Shown in pieces: positions 1 to 12,850 of a stretch of 64,000 nucleotides of DNA; position 1 is the stretch's first letter; each line of letters opens with the position of its first letter. The notes beneath the pieces are model-generated. The model had not been told where the DNA came from. It did not search any database and saw nothing but the letters and a program-made list of their open reading frames with translations. The position numbers and the translations under genes are program-made. Origin of the DNA: Avena insularis (Eukaryota; Streptophyta; Magnoliopsida; Poales; Poaceae); NCBI GenBank assembly GCA_023614405.1, contig JAJUPC010000234.1, positions 407,501-471,500 of the forward strand. Reading direction: 5' to 3'.

Positions 1-944
1 TGCCTCGAAAACCAAATCAAAACCCAACGAGGCCACGACAAAGCAATCACAGGATTCAGAATATTTCAGGGCCACCCCATTGAGCTACCCGCAACGGTTA
101 GCTGACCAGACGGTCTCAAGATTTGTGGAGCCGGTCAGTAAACGATCGGGAACCCGAAGTGTGACGGGCTTGTCGACATACAGAACGGGTCACGACCTAA
201 ACAAGACAAAGTGTGCATTACCTCGCACAATCTTAAATTAAAGCAAGAAAGCATGGCATAAGTACAGGATAGTAAAATAAATCCTCAAACTAGTTTGTGG
301 CCCTCAAGAAATAAGAATGAATCAAGCTCGCCTGGGGGTCCATAAGGCCTCCGGATGTGGATAGCAAATATTCTTGGAACAGAATCAAGTACTGGGTCTT
401 ACGGACACAAGTGAGCCTGAAAACCAAATAGCTTAATATGGCTCACCGATGCCACTTTCATTAGTTATCCCATTACTACTCAAAGTTAAGTTGTTTAGGT
501 ACCTCGTTATCCATCGACACTCACATACCCTACACATGTCGTTTCTACGACTGCATGGCTCAAACAACTCGTAGTAATGGCTCATGGGATGGAGGAACAA
601 GCTTCGTGGGGTTTAAAAGTAAAGGCTATGCAATACTTGGGATTCAATTTAATGCAACCGACTCAATGATGCAAGAATAAGATAGAGGCAACAGGTATCA
701 GATGTATGCAAGCATGTGGTAGTGCTTGCCTGGCAGCTCACTTGAAGCAAAGGATGGATCTGGTAGTGCTCCCGGTTCTCTTGATATATCCCCGTCGCCT
801 ATTCAAGAAGAACCAAACAAACAAGGGCCAACATAAATAAAATGCACAAGCATATGAATAAATGCGATAAGCAAACAATCATGCTATGATGAATGATGCA
901 CAATTTGCAGGGCAATAAGGTAGCATGGCATGGGTGAGGGCGAA
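1..944. other. Non-coding flank of mixed composition
   Basis: No reading frame of useful length is present and no RNA gene is recognisable. The base composition is balanced to slightly AT-rich. The stretch contains no copy of the satellite core. It would form the 3' half of the putative minus-strand LTR. I see nothing else in it that I can name. Confidence 0.5.
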
Positions 945-1377
945 GTACAAGATTAAATCATTTTATTAAGTTTTGGCCCCATTTTATTCACAATTGTTGC
1001 TGTATACAATATATTTATATGATGCATGATTCAAAACAAACCATGGAATGCATAAACAGAAAGGTCTCACGAGCTAATCATTTTAGACATATCATTTGTT
1101 AAATTTGGATTTATAAATCAAAAGTTATTAATTATTTAAGAAAAAGGGCCTTTATTGTAATTTAAATAAACTTGGAAATTTAAGTGTTCAAAATATATTT
1201 TGATTGCATATTTGAAATCCTCACATTTTTCTGATTTGAAAACATATATTATTTGTATTATTTGGATTAATATTTGAAAAGATAATTAAAAATGTAAATA
1301 TAATTGAATTTGAAATAATTAGAAAAGATTTAAATTTAAAATGTAAACAGTAATACTTTTGTTACTTCCTGGATTAG
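945..1377. other. AT-rich block
   Basis: Runs of A and T dominate this stretch, for example around 1081-1360, with no open frame and almost no CG. It separates the mixed-composition left part from the GC-rich block on its right. In an LTR read from the minus strand it would lie downstream of the GC-rich tract. A promoter or a matrix-attachment function cannot be claimed from composition alone. Confidence 0.45.
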
Positions 1378-2300
1378 CTAGACACGACGACAGACAGGGG
1401 TCACGCATGACCTCAACACAACACACGCGCCAAAAAGCTTTGTCACCGCTTGGTTGTGTTGTGCTAGCGCGGGGCTGGGGGGCCGGGGGGTTTCATCCGT
1501 CCACGGAGTGGTAGGGTGAGCTGCCTGGCCCACGCGCCGGTGGGGGGACTCGGGACCGGTTGATGGAACGAAAAATGTGGTGCTATTTGTAAACGATACA
1601 GAGGCGCATATGTGGGGCCGATAGGAGCGCGGGTTCCGTGGAGTCAAAAGGCAGGGGTTATGGGTAAAAGACCACGCCGGCACCGTGGATCTTCCACCGC
1701 GATGATCGGGTAGGCGCGCGCACGGGGCTCGAACACGCGATCCGGACGCTGTCGAGGGCGGAGCCACCGCGCTTAGGGCGGGTTGCTGCTAGAGGGTGGA
1801 CGGGCCTAGGTAGGGTTTGCGCGGGCGCGGAACGAAAGCAGGCGCTGGCCTGCTTGGCACCGAGGGTGCACGACGAATCGTCCGGCGGACTTAGCGCGAA
1901 GCGCAGCGCGCGATCATGTCCGGGGGTTAGGGAGCCACCGAGGTGGCGCGGCGTGGTCGGATCGAGCATTGGGGCATTAGGTCGTCGGTGAAGGTGCGGA
2001 CGGCCGGCTAGGGTTTCGCCGGGCGCGCAGGTTCTCGTGGCTCCGGTCGCCTCTCCTCGACGGGCGTACAAAGGCAGTGTAGGGCTCGCTTGGTCTCTCG
2101 ATCACCCCGACGTGCTTGTCGTCTGAACGGGCGGGTGGAGGCCGAGGGTGCCGCGATGGTGAAGCCATGGCGATGGAGAAGAGAGGGGAAGAGGCAGGCG
2201 CCTGGGTGGATCTGGGAACTAGAGGAGGCGTGGGGGGTAAAGCAGAGGGGAAAGGAGAGGAGCGTGGGGTAGGTGGGTGTAAAGGTGGCTCGGCCACACC
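1378..2300. other. GC-rich block with overlapping open frames, not a credible gene
   Basis: This block is strongly GC-rich with many CG dinucleotides, in sharp contrast to the AT-rich block on its left and the CG-poor satellite on the right. Minus-strand frames of 106-137 codons overlap each other here (1378-1767, 1658-2071, 1977-2297), and shorter plus-strand frames overlap those. The predicted peptides are rich in Pro, Arg, Ser and Ala with no domain I recognise, which is typical of open frames arising by chance in GC-rich DNA. Read on the minus strand, the block contains CCCTAGCC-like motifs of the kind often seen in leader-like parts of grass LTRs. I call it non-coding. Confidence 0.55.
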
Positions 2301-2700
2301 TTTCTCCTCCTCCCCGCCACGTGGTGGCTCACAAGGTGGCAGGCGGGAGTGTGGCTACCAGTGGGGTAGGGTGCGGCCAGGAGGTGGTAGGCTCGGCTAG
2401 GGCCACTAGGCAGGAGAGAAGGGAGGGAGATAGCCTCGAGTTAGCTAGGGTTGGAGCTAGGGTAGGAGGGCATGGCTCTGGGTAGGGCTGGACTAGGGTT
2501 TGGGTGGGTAGTTAGGTGGCCGGGTGGCCAAGTGGGGCCAACACGGTAGGTCATGGTGGGGTGGCCTGCTTAGAAGGAGGAGAGAAAGAGGGGGTGCTTA
2601 GGGTTTAGGTTTAGAGAGGGGTATGGTAGATTAGATGAGATGGAGAGGTAGGTTTAGGGTTTGAAGAGAGGGGGAAGGTTAGGTGCTAGGGTGTTCCTTT
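2301..2700. other. Tract rich in TAGGG/CCCTA motifs (telo-box-like)
   Basis: The plus strand carries repeated TAGGG-type words such as GCTTAGGGTTTAGG near 2598 and GGTTTAGGGTTTG near 2651. On the minus strand these read as AAACCCTAA and AAACCCTAG. Such telo-boxes are known in plant promoters and 5' leaders and are also common in grass LTRs. The copies are scattered and imperfect, so this is not a telomere or a true interstitial telomeric array. No gene is visible. Confidence 0.5.
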
Positions 2701-3552
2701 GTCAAGATCAAGCCAAGCACAAACCAACCCCAACCAGATCAAGACTAGGAAAGAGAGGACAAGGTGATGTGGTTTTGTAAAAGATCTACTCAAAATGCAA
2801 CTAAAACCAAAGCTAGCAAAAGATGGTTCTTGCATGGCCCATGCATGATATTTAATGCCATGCTTATGTTGTGAAAACAAGATGATTTACATGGCATTAT
2901 TACTATGCATTCCAAAATGTGGAGTAAGGCCTAAGCAAAAAGGATTTTAGAGATAGCTCCCAGGGGAATAGATGGAGATGATCATGTTTGAGTAAAATTG
3001 GGACTTGCTAGTGTGTATGTTCCACTAGATGATCAATAGTCCCAAACTATTCAAACATGAGCATAATTCCATGACAAACCAGATGAAAGCTAGAAGAAAG
3101 GGTCCCACTCACAAGGCATGCAAAGGTGGCCATGTGGCTCTCATATTTAAATATTGTGGAAATAACATGATGCTAAGATGAGAGCATGTGGAATATAATT
3201 GGATCCATCCCAACCCACATGAGCTAGAGGTAAACTCAATAAATGCCAAGCTCATATTTAGTTGGATGGTGGAATTATAAGGTGGTGAAAAAGAAAAGGT
3301 GGAATTAATAAGAGATATGCCCCCAACTCAACTTGAGCACTAAGCCATATATCAAGAACCAAATACAATATCAAGAGGCAAATACAATTAATAATGCATA
3401 TGAGATAAGAACCAAATCAAAAAGGGTTTAATGCAAGGAGGCATGATGACATGAGCATGATATAATGATGATGCAACAATTATATATTTGAAGTAGCCAT
3501 TATATTACTAGACCAAGTAGCATTACAATTGTTAGACAATTGGGATGCTACA
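2701..3552. other. Non-coding flank next to the satellite boundary
   Basis: This is moderately AT-rich sequence without a credible gene. One 64-codon minus-strand frame at 2686-2880 encodes a hydrophobic peptide with no recognisable family and no homologous context. The stretch contains no satellite core. In the LTR interpretation it is the 5' end of the element, whose first bases lie at 3552 on the minus strand. Confidence 0.45.
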
Positions 3553-3562
3553 ATCCATATGT
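3541..3562. other. Junction of flank and satellite array
   Basis: The flank ends GGATGCTACA at 3552, and the next base begins ATCCATATGTGG, which is the inside of a satellite B module lacking its upstream ACACTGGTGG. The change from flank to satellite is abrupt, within one or two bases. An abrupt cut inside a module, next to a sequence starting TGTAGC on the minus strand, fits insertion of a retroelement into the array. If so, the 5 bp following the element, ATCCA, would be the target-site copy. A recombination breakpoint is the alternative. Confidence 0.5.
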
Positions 3563-5760
3563 GGTATGTGAAAAGAACACACATGCAATGACACCAGTGG
3601 ATCCAAAGGTGGATTGTGAAAAGAACACACATGCAATGGCACTAGTGGATCCATATGTGGTATGTGAAAAGAACACAAATACAATGACTCTTGTTGTTGT
3701 TAGTAAAAAGAATGTACATGCAATGACACTGGTGGATCCTTAGGTGGATTGTGAAAAGAGCACACATGCAATGACACTAGTGGATCCATAGGTGGATTGT
3801 GAAAAGAACACACATGCAATGACACTGGTTCTAGTTAGTAAAAAGAACACGCATGCAATGACACTGGTGGATCCATAGGTGGATTGTGAAAAGAACACAC
3901 ATGCAATGACACTGGTTGTTGTTAGTAAAAAGAACACGCATGCAATGACACTGGTGGATCCATAGGTGGATTGTGAAAAGAGCACACATGCAATGACACT
4001 GGTTGTTAGTAGAAAGAACACACATGCAATGACATCAGGATCCATGTGTGGTCTCTGAAGAGAACACACATTTCAATGAATGATTGTTGTTAGTAAAAAG
4101 AACACACATGCAATGACACTGGTGGATCCATGTGTGGTCTCTGAATAGAACACACATGCAATGACTCTGGTTGTTGTTAGTAAAAAGAGCACACATGCAA
4201 TGACACTGGTGGATCCTTATGTGGTATGTGAAAAGAACACACATGCAATGACTCTGGTTGTTGTTAGTAAAAGGAACACACATGCAATGACATCAGGATC
4301 CATGTGTGGTCTATTAAGAGAACACACATTTCAATGACACTGGTGGATCCATATGTGGTATGTGAAAAGAAAACACATGAAATGACTCTGGTTGTTGTTA
4401 GTAAAAAAAGCACACATGCAATGACACTGGTGGATCCATAGGTGGATTGTGAAAAGAACACACATGCAATGACACTGGTTGTTGTTATTAAAAGAACACA
4501 TGCAATGACACTGTGGATCCATAGGTGGATTGTGAAAAGAACACACATGCAATGACACTGCTGTTGTTAGTAGAAAGAACACACATGCAATGACATCAGG
4601 ATCCATGTGTGGTCTCAAGAGAACACACATGCTATGGCTCTTATTGTTGTTAGTAAAAAGAACACACATGCAATGACCCTGGTGGATCCATATGTGGTAT
4701 GTGAAAATAACACACATTTCAATGACTCTCGTTATTGTTAGAAAAAGAACAAACATGCAATGACATTGGTGGATCCATAGGTGGATTGTGAAAAGAGCAC
4801 ACATGCAATGACACTGGTGGATCCATATGTGGTATGTGCAAAGAAAACACATGAAATGACTCTGGTTGTTGTTAGTAAAAATAGCCCACATGCAATGAAA
4901 CTAGTGGATACATAGGTGGATTGTGAAAATAACACACATGCAATGGCACTAGTGGATCCATATGTGGTATGTGAAAAGAACACACATACAATGACTCTTG
5001 TTGTTGTTAGTAAAAAGAACACACATGCAATGACACTGGTGGATCCTTAGGTGGATTGTGAAAAGAGCACATAGGCAATGACACTAGTGGATCCATAGGT
5101 GGATTGTGAAAAGAACACACATGCAATGACACTGGTTCTGTTAGTAAAAGAACACGCATGCAAGGACACTTGTGGATCCATAGGTGGATTGTGAAAAGAA
5201 CACACATGCAATGACACTGGTTGTTATTAGTAAAAAGAACACGATGCAATGACACTGTGGATCCATACGTGGTATGTGAAAGAACACACATGCAATGACT
5301 TTGGTTGTTGTTAGTCAAAATATCACACATCCAATGACACTGGTGGATCCATAGGTGGATTGTGAAAAGAGCACACATGAAATGACACTGGTGGATCCAT
5401 ATGTCGTATTTGAAAAGAACAATCATGAAATAACTCAGCTTGTTGTTTGTAAAAAGAACACACATGCAATGACACTGGTGGATCCATAGGTGGATTGTGA
5501 AAAGAAGACGCATGCAATAACACTGGTGGATCCATATGTGGTATGTGAAAAGAACACACATGCAATTACTCTGGTTGTTCTTATTAACAAGAACACACAT
5601 GCAATAACATCAGGATCCATGTGTGCTCTCAAGAGACCACACATTTCAATGACACTTGTGGATCCATATGTGGTATGTGAAAAGAACACACATGAAATGA
5701 CTCAGAAGTTGTTAGTAAAAAAGCACACATGCAATAACGTGGATCCATAGGTGGATTGTG
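3553..5760 (+). repeat. Left-edge duplicated segment, copy 1
   Basis: This matches 6646-8890. The offset is 3093 bp at the left and about 3131 bp at the right. Shared rare variants include GGATCCAAAGG, GGATCCTTAGG, CACAAATACAATG, GAACAAACATG and GTGTGCTCT. GGATCCTTAGG stands near 3735, 5040, 6827 and 8119, that is, at alternating spacings of about 1.3 and 1.8 kb. Confidence 0.75.
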
Positions 5761-6645
5761 AAAAGAACACACATGCAATGACACTTGTTGTTAGTAAAAG
5801 AACACACATGCAATGACACTGGTGGATCCATGTGTAATCTCAAGAGAACACACATTTCAATGACTCAAGTTGTTGTTACTAAAAAGAACACACATGCAAT
5901 GACACTGTGTATCCATGTGTGGTGTCTCAAGAGAACACACATGCAAGGACTCGTTGTTGTTTGTAAAAGAGCACGATGCAATGACACTGTGGATCCATAG
6001 GTGGATTGTGAAAAGAACACACATGCAATGACACTGTGGATCCATATGTGGTATGTGAAAAGAACACATGCAATGACTGTTGTTGTTAGTAACAATAACA
6101 TACATGCAATAACACTAGGATCCATGTGTGGTCTCTCAAGAGAACACACATTTCAATGAGACTGTGGATCCATATGTGGTATGTGAAAAGAAAACACATG
6201 AAATGACTCAAGTTGTTGTTAGTAAAAAGCACACATGCAATGACACTGGTGGATCCATAGGTTGATTGTGAAAAGAACACACATGCAATGACACTTGTTG
6301 TTGGTAGTAAAAGAACACACATGCAATGACATCAGGATCCATGTGTGGTCTCTCAAGAGAACACACATTTCAAAGGACTCGATTGTTGTTAGTAAAAAGA
6401 ACACACATGCAATGACATCAGGATCCATGTGTGGTCTCTGAAGAGAACACACATGCAATGGCTCTGGTTGTTGTTTGTAAAAAGAACACACATGCAATGA
6501 CCCTGGTGGATCCATATGTGGTATGTCAAAAGAACACACATTTCAATGACTCTGGTTATTGTTAGTAAAAAGAACACACATGCAATGACACTGGTGGATC
6601 CATAGGTGGATTGTGAATAGAGCACACATCCAATGACACTGGTGG

Positions 6646-8890
6646 ATCCATATGTGGTATGTGAAAAGAACACACATGCAATGACACCAGTGGATCCAAA
6701 GGTGGATTGTGAAAATAACACACATGCAATGGCACTAGTGGATCCATATGTGGTATGTGAAAAGAACACAAATACAATGACTCTTGTTGTTGTTAGTAAA
6801 AAGAACACACATGCAATGACACTGGTGGATCCTTAGGTGGATTGTGAAAGAGCACACACGCAATGACACTGGTGGATCCATAGGTGGATTATGAAAAGAA
6901 CACACATGCAATGACACTGGTTCTTGTTAGTAAAAAGAACACATGCAATGACACTGTGGATCCATAGGTGGATTGTGAAAAGAACACACATGCAATGTCA
7001 CTGGTTGTTGTTAGTAAAAAGAACACGCATGCAATGACACTGGTGGATCCATAGATGGATTGTGAAAGAGCACACATGCAATGACACTGTTGTTGTTAGT
7101 AGAAAGAACACACATGCAATGACATCAGGATCCATGTGTGGTCTCCAAGAGAACACACATTTCAATGACTGATTGTTGTTAGTAAAAAGAACACACATGC
7201 AATGACATCAGGATCCATGTGTGGTCTCAATAGAACACACATGCAATGACTCCTGTGGTTGTTAGTAAAAAGAGCACACATGCAATGACACCGGTGGATC
7301 CATATGTGGTATGTGAAAAGAACACACATGCAATGACTCAAGTTGTTGTTAGTAAAAAGAACACACATGCAATGACACCAGTGGATCCATGTGTGGTCTC
7401 TAAGAGAACACACATTTCAATGACACTGTGGATCCATATGTGGTATGTGAAAAGAAAACACATGAAATGACTCGTTGTTGTTAGTAAAAGCACACATGCA
7501 ATGACACTGGTGGATCCATAGGTGGATCGTGAAAAGAACACACATGCAATGACACTGGTTGTTGTTAGTAAAAAGAACACGCATGCAATGACACTGTGGA
7601 TCCATAGGTGGATTGTGAAAAGAGCACAAATGCAATGACACTGGTTGTTGTTACTAGAAAGAACACACATGCAATGACATCAGGATCCATGTGTGGTCTC
7701 AAGAGAACACACATGCAATGGCTCGATTGTTGTTAGTAAAAGAACACACATGCAATGACCCTGGTGGATCCATATGTGGTATGTGAAAAGAACACACATT
7801 TCAATGACTCTCGTTATTGTTAGAAAAAGAACAAACATGCAATGACATTGGTGGATCCATAGGTGGATTGTGAAAAGAGCACACATGCAATGACACTGGT
7901 GGATCCATATGTGGTATGTGCAAAGAAAACACATGAAATGACTCTTGTTGTTAGTAAAAATAGCCCACATGCAATGACACTAGTGGATACATAGGTGGAT
8001 TGTGAAAATAACACACATGCAATGGAACTAGTGGAACCATATGTGGTATGTGAAAAGAACACACAAACAATGACTCTTGTTGTTTTTAGTAAAAGAACAC
8101 ACATGCAATGACACTGGTGGATCCTTAGGTGGATTGTGAAAAGAGCACATAGGCAATGACACTAGTGGATCCATAGGTGGATTGTGAAAAGAACACACAT
8201 GCAATGACACTGGTTCTTGTTAGTAAAAAGAACACGCATGCATTGACACTTGTGGATCCATAGGTGGATTGTGAAAAGAACACACATGCAATGACACTGG
8301 TTGTTATTAGTAAAAAGAACACGCATGCAATGACACTGGTGGATCCATACGTGGTATGTGAAAAGAACACACATGCAATGACTTTGGTTGTTGTTAGTCA
8401 AAAGAAAACACATACAATGACACTGGTGGATCCATAGGTGGATTGTGAAAAGAGCACACATACAATGACACTGGTGGATCCATAGGTGGATTGTGAAAAG
8501 AGCACACATGAAATGACACTGGTGGATCCATATGTCGATTTGAAAAGAACACACATGAAATAACTCCAGCTTGTTGTTAGTAAAATAACACATGCAATGA
8601 CACTTGTGGATCCATAGGTGGATTGTGAAAAGAAGACACATGCAATAACACTAGTGGATCCATATGTGGTATGTGAAAATAACATATGCAATGACTCTGG
8701 TTGTTGTTAGTAACAAGAACACACATGCAATAACACTGGTGGATCCATGTGTGCTCTGAAGAGACCACATTTCAATGACACTTGTGGATCCATAGGTGGT
8801 ATGTGAAAAGAACACACATGAAATGACTCTGGTAGTTGTTAGTAAAAAAAGCACACATGCACACTGGTGGATCCATAGGTGGATTGTGAA
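6646..8890 (+). repeat. Left-edge duplicated segment, copy 2
   Basis: This is the second copy of 3553-5760. It carries one extra A module near 8470-8520, where copy 1 has a single A, which accounts for most of the change in offset. Numerous one- and two-base losses differ between the copies, so the duplication is old compared with those in the interior. Confidence 0.72.
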
Positions 8891-11800
8891 AAGAACACAC
8901 ATGCAATGACACTAGAACACACATGCAATGACTGGTTGTTGTTAGTAAAAAGAACACACATGCAATGACATCGGTGGATCCATGTGTGGTCTCAAGAGAA
9001 CACACATTTCAATGACACTAGTGGATCCATATGTGGTATGTGAAAAGAACACACATGCAATGACACTAGTGGATCCATGTGTGGTATGTGAAAAGAACAC
9101 ACATGCAACGAGTCCAGTTGTTAGTAAAAAGAACATACATGCAATGACACTGTTGGATCCATGTGTGGTCTTTGAAGAGAACACACATTTCAATGACTCT
9201 CGTTATTGTTAGTAAAAAGAACACACATGCAATGACACTGGTGGATCCATATGTGGATTGTGAAAAGAAAACACATGCAATGACTCCGGTTGTTGTTAGT
9301 AAAAAGAACACACATGCAATGACACTAGTGGATCTATAGGTGGTATGTGAAAAGAACACACATGCAATGACTCGTTGTTGTTAGTAAAAGAACACACATG
9401 CAATGACACTTGGATCCATGTGTGGTCTGAAAAGAACACACATGCAATGACACTGGTGGATCCATATGTGGTATGTTAAAAGAACACACATGCAATGACT
9501 TTGGTTGTTGTGAATAAAAAAGCACACATGCAATGACACTGGTGGATCCATAGGTGGATTGTGAAAAGAACACACATGCAATGGCACTGGTTGTTGTTAG
9601 TAAAAAGAACACACATGCAATGACATCAGGATCCATGTGTGGTCTCAAGAGAACACACATTTCAATGACTCATTGTTGTTAGTTAAAAGAACACACATGC
9701 AATGACACTGGTGGATCCATGTGTGGTCTCAAGAGAACACACATGCAATGACTCAAGTTGTTTGTAAAAAGAACACACATGCAATGACACTGTTGTATCC
9801 ATATATGGTATGTGAAAAGAACACACATGCAATGACTCGTTGTTGTTAGTAAAAAGAACACACATGCAATGACACTGTGGATCCATATGTGGATTGTGAA
9901 AAGAACACACATGAAATGACTGGTTCCATGGTTAGTAAAAGAACACACATGCAATGACACTGGAGGATACATAGGTGGATTGTGAAGAGAACACACATGC
10001 AATGACACTCTGGTTGTTGTTACTAAAAAGAACACACATGCAATGACACTGGTGGATCCATAGGTGGATTGTGAAAATTACACACATGCAATAACACTGG
10101 TGGATCCATATGTTGTATGTGAAAAGAACAGACATGCAATGACTCCAGTTGTTGTTAGTAAAAAGAACACACATGCAATGACACTGGTGGATCCATAGGT
10201 GGATTGTGAAAAGAGCACACATGCAATGACACCGGTGGATCCATAGGTGGTATGTGAAAAGAACACACATGCAATGACTCTAGTTGTTGTTAGTAAAAAG
10301 AACACACATGCAATGACATCAGGATCCATGCAATGACACCGTGGATCCATATGTGGTATGTGAAAAGAACACACATGCAATGACACTGGATGGTTGTTAG
10401 TAGAAAGAACACACATGCAATGACACTGGTGGATCAATGTGTGGTCTCAAAAGAACACACATGCAATGACACTTGTTGTTGTTAGTAAAAGAACACACAT
10501 GCAATGACACTAGGATCCATATGTGGTCTGTGAAAAGAACACACATGCAATGACTCTGTGTTGTTACTAAAAAGAACAAACATGCAATGACACTGGTGAT
10601 TCCATGTGTGGTCTCTGTAGGGAACACGCATTTCAATGACACTGGTGGATCCTTATATGGTATGTGAAAAGAACACACATGCAATGACACTGTGGATCCA
10701 TATGTGGTATGTGAAAAGAACACACATGCAATGACTCTGGTTGATACTAAAAAGAACACACATGCAATGACACTGGTGGATCCATGTGTGGTCTCTGTAG
10801 AGAACACACATGCAATGACTGTGATTGTTGTTAGTAAAAAGAACACACATGCAATGACAGTGGTGGATCCATATGTGGTATGTGAAAGAACACACATTTC
10901 AATGACTCGTTGTTGTTAGTAAAAAGAACACACATGCAATGACACAGGTGGATCCATAGGTGGATTGTGAAAATAACACACATGCAATGACTCTAGTTGT
11001 TGTTAGTAAAAGAACACACATGCAATGACACCGGGGATCCATGTGTGGTGTGAAAAGAACACACATGCAATGACACTTGTGGATCCATCGGAGTTATGTG
11101 AAAAGACCACACATGCAACGACCTTGGTTATTGTTAGTAAAAAGAGCACACATGCAATGACATTGGTGGATCCACAGGTGGATTGTGAAAAGAACACACA
11201 TGCAATGACACCTGTTGTTGTTAGTAAAAAGAAAACACATGCCATTACACTGGTGGATCCAGTGGTCTCAAAGAGAACACACATGCAATGACTGTGATTG
11301 TTGTTAGTAAAAAGAACACACATGCAATGACAGTGGTGGATCCATGTGTGGTCTGTGAAGAGAACACACATGCAATGACTCTTGTTGCTGTTAGTAAAAA
11401 GAACACACATGCAATGACATTGGTGGATCCATAGGTGGTATGTGAAAAGAACACATGCAATGACTAAAGAACACACATGCAATGACATGGTGGATCCATA
11501 TGTGGTATGTGAAAAGAACACACATGCAATGACTCGTGGATCATGTTGTTAGTGAAAAGAACACACATGCAATGACACTGGTGGATCCATGTGTGGATTG
11601 TGAAGAGAACACACATTGCAATGACACTGGTGGATCCATATGTGGTATGAAAAGAACACACATGCAATGACTCTGTTGTTGTTAGTAAAAGAACACACAT
11701 GCAATGACTCTGGTGGATCCATAGGTGGATTGCGAAAAGAACACACATGCAATGACACTGGTTGTTGTTAGTAGAAAGAACACACATGCGATGACATGTG

Positions 11801-12850
11801 GATCCATGTGGTCTCCAAAAGAACACACATTGCAATGACTCTGGTTGTTGTTAGTAAAAAGAACACACATGCAATGACACTGGTGGATCCATGTGTGGTC
11901 TAAGAGAACACACATGCAATGACTCTGTTGTTGTTAGTAAAAGAACACACATGCAATGACACTGTGGATCCATATGTGGTATGTGAAAAGAACACACATG
12001 CAATGACTCGTTGTTGTTAGTAAAAGAACACACATGCAATGACACTGGTGGATCCATGTGTGGTCTCAAAAGAACACACATTTCAATGAACTGGTGGATC
12101 CATATGTGGTATGTGAAAAGAACACACATGCAATGACTCTGGTTGTTGTTAGTAAAAAAGAACACATGCAATGACACTGGTGGATCCATAGGTGGATTGT
12201 GAAAAGAACACACATGCAATGACACTGGTTGTTGTTAGTAAAAGAACACACATGCAATGACCTGTGGATCCATATGTGGTGTGAAGAGAACACACATTTC
12301 AATGACTCTGATTGTTGTTAGTAAAAAGAACACACATGCAATGACACTGTGGATTCATGTGTGGTCTCAAGAGAACACACATTTCAATGACACTGGTGGA
12401 TCCATATGTGGTATGTGAAAGAACACACATGCAATGACTAGTTGTTGTTAGTAAAAAGAACACACATGCAATGACACTGGTGGATCCATAAGTGGATTGT
12501 GAAAAGAACACATTCAATGACACACATGCAATGACACTGTGGGTCCATATGTGGTATGTGAAAATAACACACATTTCAATGACTCTAGTTTTTGTTCTTA
12601 AAAAGAAGACACATGCAATGACTCTTGTGGATCCATAGGTGGTCTCTGAAGAGAACACACATGCAATGACACTGGTGGATCCATATGTGGTATGTGAAAA
12701 TAACACACATGCAATGCCACTGGTTGTTGTTAGTAAAAAGTACACACATGCAAAGACACTCCTCGATCAACGTGTGGTCTCTGAAGAGAACACACATTTC
12801 AATGACTCTTGTTGTTAGTAAAAGACACACATGCAATGACAGTGGATCCA

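Larger units (their letters stand above)
1..3552 (-). mobile_element. Probable LTR-retrotransposon-derived flank, reverse orientation, incomplete
   Basis: This is the only non-satellite sequence in the window. Read on the minus strand it begins at 3552 with TGTAGCATCCCAATTG, a TG start resembling the TGTA-type ends of many grass LTRs. It continues through a moderately AT-rich stretch, a tract rich in CCCTAA and CCCTAG, a GC-rich block, a very AT-rich block and a mixed-composition tail. That layout resembles long non-coding LTRs of grass Gypsy-type elements. I see no gag, protease, reverse transcriptase, RNase H or integrase motif in any frame, and no second LTR copy, so the element is not proven. 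Alternatives are another repeat class or unique intergenic DNA. The left end of the element, if it is one, lies outside the window. Confidence 0.45.
3553..12850 (+). repeat. Left array domain, decayed and rich in small deletions
   Basis: Modules here carry many one- to three-base losses relative to the interior: CTGTGG for CTGGTGG, CTCGTTG for CTCTGGTTG, GTCTCAAGAG for GTCTCTGAAGAG, and GTAAAAG for GTAAAAAG. Heads from different modules are also fused, for example D-type modules reading ACATCAGGATCC. E-like modules here read AAAACACATGAAATG (near 4370, 4845, 6193, 7455 and 7930) rather than the interior GAACAGTCATGAAATG. Greater divergence at the edge of a satellite is the usual outcome when exchange homogenises the centre. 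Base-calling error could contribute to the deletions. Confidence 0.8.

Noticed and set aside
1..36. Inverted repeat TGCCTCG and CGAGGCC at the left edge
   Set aside because: It is a seven-base stem at an arbitrary window edge. It is too short to call a structure or an element end.
1378..2485. Overlapping open frames in the GC-rich flank
   Set aside because: Frames overlap on both strands, give low-complexity Pro/Arg/Ser peptides, and show no recognisable domain, as expected by chance in GC-rich DNA.
2590..2680. Interstitial telomeric repeat
   Set aside because: Only a few scattered TTTAGGG-like words are present, without a regular 7 bp tandem array.
2686..2880. 64-codon minus-strand frame with a hydrophobic stretch
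   Set aside because: It is short, has no recognised family, and lies in what looks like LTR sequence. A hydrophobic run alone is not enough.
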